This document shows positions 62,501-64,000 of a stretch of DNA of 64,000 nucleotides, one piece after another. Made by a program: the position numbers and the translations under genes. The first letter of the stretch is position 1. The number at the start of each line of letters is the position of its first letter. The notes below the pieces were generated by a model. It was given only the letters and a program-made list of their open reading frames with translations. It did no database searches and was not told the DNA's origin. The stretch comes from Verrucomicrobiales bacterium (GTDB lineage Bacteria; Verrucomicrobiota; Verrucomicrobiia; Limisphaerales; J093). The stretch is from NCBI GenBank assembly GCA_024233305.1, contig JACKPV010000028.1:1-64000 (forward strand), in the 5' to 3' direction.

Positions 62501-64000
62501 GGGATTCCCGTCATGTAGCGTCCAGCCGGCAAGGTCCACCGCGGCCCCACCGGGATTGTGCACCTCGATCCAATCCGGGTAATCACCGTCCACGGCCCAC
62601 GCGGTGACGTTCGCGGCCATGATTTCGTTCAGGCGCACGGGTGGCACCGCCGCCGTCGGGTTTGCCTGCCCGGGGGAACCGCCCGCTTGCCGGCTCGCCT
62701 GCCAGTTCGCCGGGTCGTCCGGATCCGCCAGCGGCGCCACGATCTCCAGTGAACTCCCGGCGCCATCCGCCGCGACCGGCCATCCGCGGTCGTCCCGATA
62801 ATCGACCGAAACCACCGCCCGACCCGAGGAATCCACCAGGACCAGGCGCTCCCCGCCGTTGGCCAGCGCGCCGCCGAAGTGACCATCCACCGTCACGCCC
62901 GGATAGCGCCGGGCAAACGCCGCCGGGTCCCGGTCCGAAGCGAGCAGCAGCCGCGCGTTGCCCGCCAGCCGCGCGCCGGCAGGAAAACCGAAGTCGATGC
63001 CGTCGAAACGCAGGCCCTCAAGCTCGACTTCGAGAGAGGAGGTGTTGACCAGCTCGATGAACTCGTAGGCTTCACCGCCCGAGGGATGATACATGATCTC
63101 CGCGATCCGCAGCGGCGAACCGAATGCCGCCACCTGGAAGTCCGCCTCCGTCAGCGCGCTCCATTCGGCTCCATCGAGCGTCCGGGCCTTGACCTTGACC
63201 GATTCGGTCAACCGCAACGGTTCGGCCGGCAGATGGACAATGGCCGAGGGAGCGGCCGCCCCGGAGTGCCGCACGCGCGGATCGGTCCCGTCGACCGTGT
63301 AATAAATGGCACCCCGCGGCGCCAGCATGGTCAGCGCGTAATCCTGCGGCACCGTGCCTCCATGCCGGCTGAAGCGCGGCGCGTTGTCCGACGCCCACAA
63401 GCCCGCCCGGGCCAGGTGGTTCGTGAGGTAACGCGTGCGTGCAGGAATCCAGGTGGTCTCGATCGCGTTGTCGAAGTTGCCGATGGCCGGCTGGAGGGCG
63501 TCGCGCAGGGGTGCATAAATCGCGCGGAGGCGGGCGTCGGTCAGGGCGCCGCCGTTGGACAGGTGGCGATGCGCGCGATCCGCAAACAGCAAGCGCCACT
63601 CCGGGCTCGCCTGGAGGTTCAGGAACAGCTCCTGAATCTCGGGGCCGCGCGGATCGATGGCGCCGAGTTGGTCGGTGAAGGGGTTGTGGCTGACGGCAAA
63701 ACGCCAACCGAACGACCATTCGGCATCCCACATGATGAACCGCCAGCGCGCGCCGGTGACCCGTTCCCGCGCCGCCCGCCAGTTGTTGTGCGGCCAGTCG
63801 CCGGTGTCGGCGTAGGCGTGGGCCAGGAGGTAGTCGGCGAAGTTGGTGGTATCCAACAGGCGCTCGACCTGGTCGTAATACTCCGGGCGGCCGAGGTCCC
63901 GGCTGCGAACGAACTGCCGCAACTGGTTCCACGCCAGGCCGTCCCCCTCGCGCACCTCGCCGAATTGCGCGATGACATCGTAGTCCCGCGAGCTGTGCAG
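59504..64000 (-). CDS. Giant CotH-kinase / lamin-tail-domain exported protein, N-terminus outside the window
   Basis: The frame is open to the window edge, so about 1,498 residues are seen and the start is missing. The first 190 are the end of a CotH-kinase domain (WRFIMWDAEWSFGWRFAVSH). A chitobiase-like region (GAIYYTVDGTDPR) follows. Seven lamin-tail domains come next, recognised by openings such as LRIAEIMYHPSGG, VRLNEIMAANVT, LVVNEFLPDAPPGEDDWIEV, PVINEILARS, LRLNEWLAGGGGEDWIELFN, IVINEVLPDA and VVISEIMYHP. A calcium-loop segment (DVDDDGLPDEWEW) and a C-terminal module ending FYRLLMF close it. Such proteins are surface or extracellular. CotH phosphorylates secreted proteins in other bacteria. 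Confidence 0.9.
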   Translation of the reverse strand: MHSSRDYDVIAQFGEVREGDGLAWNQLRQFVRSRDLGRPEYYDQVERLLDTTNFADYLLAHAYADTGDWPHNNWRAARERVTGARWRFIMWDAEWSFGWRFAVSHNPFTDQLGAIDPRGPEIQELFLNLQASPEWRLLFADRAHRHLSNGGALTDARLRAIYAPLRDALQPAIGNFDNAIETTWIPARTRYLTNHLARAGLWASDNAPRFSRHGGTVPQDYALTMLAPRGAIYYTVDGTDPRVRHSGAAAPSAIVHLPAEPLRLTESVKVKARTLDGAEWSALTEADFQVAAFGSPLRIAEIMYHPSGGEAYEFIELVNTSSLEVELEGLRFDGIDFGFPAGARLAGNARLLLASDRDPAAFARRYPGVTVDGHFGGALANGGERLVLVDSSGRAVVSVDYRDDRGWPVAADGAGSSLEIVAPLADPDDPANWQASRQAGGSPGQANPTAAVPPVRLNEIMAANVTAWAVDGDYPDWIEVHNPGGAAVDLAGWTLHDGNPDHRLVFSATVIPPGGYLLVICSPAPSTPTAIHSGFGLDREGEFLELLDADGRRVDAMRFGPQVVDRSLGRLGSEGGWALNDPTPGRANEGSGLAGFASLVVNEFLPDAPPGEDDWIEVGNRDTSRPAPLQGVWIGVDDALFQILAPGFVPAGGHVLLPADASPGPNHLDLRLPADQGEIRLLDPLGVELDRVRYNRIGEGISAGRLPDLTGSVTPLPGAASPGAPNYRLEWSGPVINEILARSHASTGGAADPAVDWIELLNPGSRAVDLRGYRLAIGDASAGGPTFPAGVILPPQGLLVVHCDPERPTALSPLGRLNVADALSAAGDTVTLFAPDGRPVSEVRFGFQLRDRSIGSTGTLWTLLEHPTPGEPNAGPAALGDPVGLRLNEWLAGGGGEDWIELFNPGSLPVSLTGMALADDPSVAARTRDVVPALSFIGAGDFAVWKADGDVARGPDHLTFALDARGETLRLYAASGAMVDQAHLGAQPVEGSQGRFPDGEGTLEDFPSSASPGEANFLPHPQIVINEVLPDAEPPWEGAIEVRNLGTSAIDLGGWWLSDDPRALRKYAIPAGTVAPGNGFAVVYEAAYGAGDGGSVPFGLAEWSGGAVVLAESDADGHLTGRRAVAVFGPSEPGVSWGRHETSVGADFGPLVAPTFGVDRPLTPAGFRSGTGAPNAAARVGPVVISEIMYHPAQGAGGEEVATLEYLELENISPAAVDLFVAGDPPLGWRLAGGVEFDFGGVTLPAGGRLLVVPDFPDAGAWGVFLGQYGLGEGGVGRMVGPFRGRLADEGERLRLLKPLPGDDWPADPMAVTYAAVDEVVYAPRAPWPAAADGGGFSLQRRVSSSYGSEPLNWFAGAPTPLGSAGAMNGDVDDDGLPDEWEWAHELDPWSGTGVDGPDGDPDGDGWSNREEYEADSDPRRMTVRFSRVWTVGDRVYLAFRGVAGRHYRVEVASGLGSGAPGWQTLTNVAGPAESREVSFWTVAPPAGQAAFYRLLMF

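Overview
The window is high-GC bacterial DNA. The gene content points to a free-living Verrucomicrobiota bacterium, probably of the Limisphaerales/Pedosphaera type. This is inferred from family content, not from a marker gene. The pointers are Tat-exported Gfo/Idh/MocA oxidoreductases, a CotH-kinase/lamin-tail-domain giant protein, a PQQ-type beta-propeller, DUF6298, PL11, PL1 and GH127 pectin enzymes, a YceI gene coupled to a tiny membrane protein, and C-terminal modules ending in FYRL. I see no rRNA, tRNA, CRISPR array, transposase, integrase or phage gene.

Layout. 1-2.8 kb: a carbamoyltransferase / SxtJ / DUF5989 trio. 3-9 kb: a NUDIX hydrolase, a polysaccharide deacetylase, AhpC, then yicC-gmk and a TPR membrane protein. 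9-18 kb: a secreted four-fold Cys-cluster protein, YceI with its small partner, a MetE-core protein, an ECF sigma factor, iscX, a two-domain YjgF-fold protein, purC, ispF, a class-I amidotransferase and a membrane-anchored GrpE-like protein. 18-28 kb: two exported oxidoreductases, a rhamnogalacturonan lyase, an unrecognised two-gene module (22.2-25.4 kb) and a sirtuin. 28.4-34.8 kb: five tightly packed genes for lipid-linked or surface glycan work (GT2, methyltransferase, F420-hydrogenase-beta-like protein, flippase-like protein, GT-C-like membrane protein). 35-40 kb: two Sec-exported Hcp-like proteins bracketed by repeats, PhoD and a PQQ beta-propeller. 40-55 kb: a carbohydrate region with a PaaX-type regulator flanked by two palindromes, a duplicated CehA-like metallohydrolase, an MGH1-like / DUF6298 / GH127 operon, a PIN toxin pair and a pectate lyase. 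55-59 kb: rpoZ, smpB, a nucleoside transporter and a second TPR protein. 59.5-64 kb: a giant lamin-tail/CotH protein cut by the window edge.

The most unusual feature is a set of short non-coding palindromic elements of about 130-200 bp. Two families (A: 1-111, 8773-8974, 25606-25804; B: 35085-35287, 36795-36922) have different interiors but share nearly the same termini, close to CTGAGCCGTAACGATTCA. In three cases one element end coincides exactly with the stop codon of the neighbouring gene, so the TGA lies inside the terminus. A third family (C: 27268-27386, 36917-37040) has its own ends. No transposase is present, so these look like non-autonomous elements moved in trans. The second candidate for something undescribed is the translationally coupled pair at 22173-25372, which matches no family I know.
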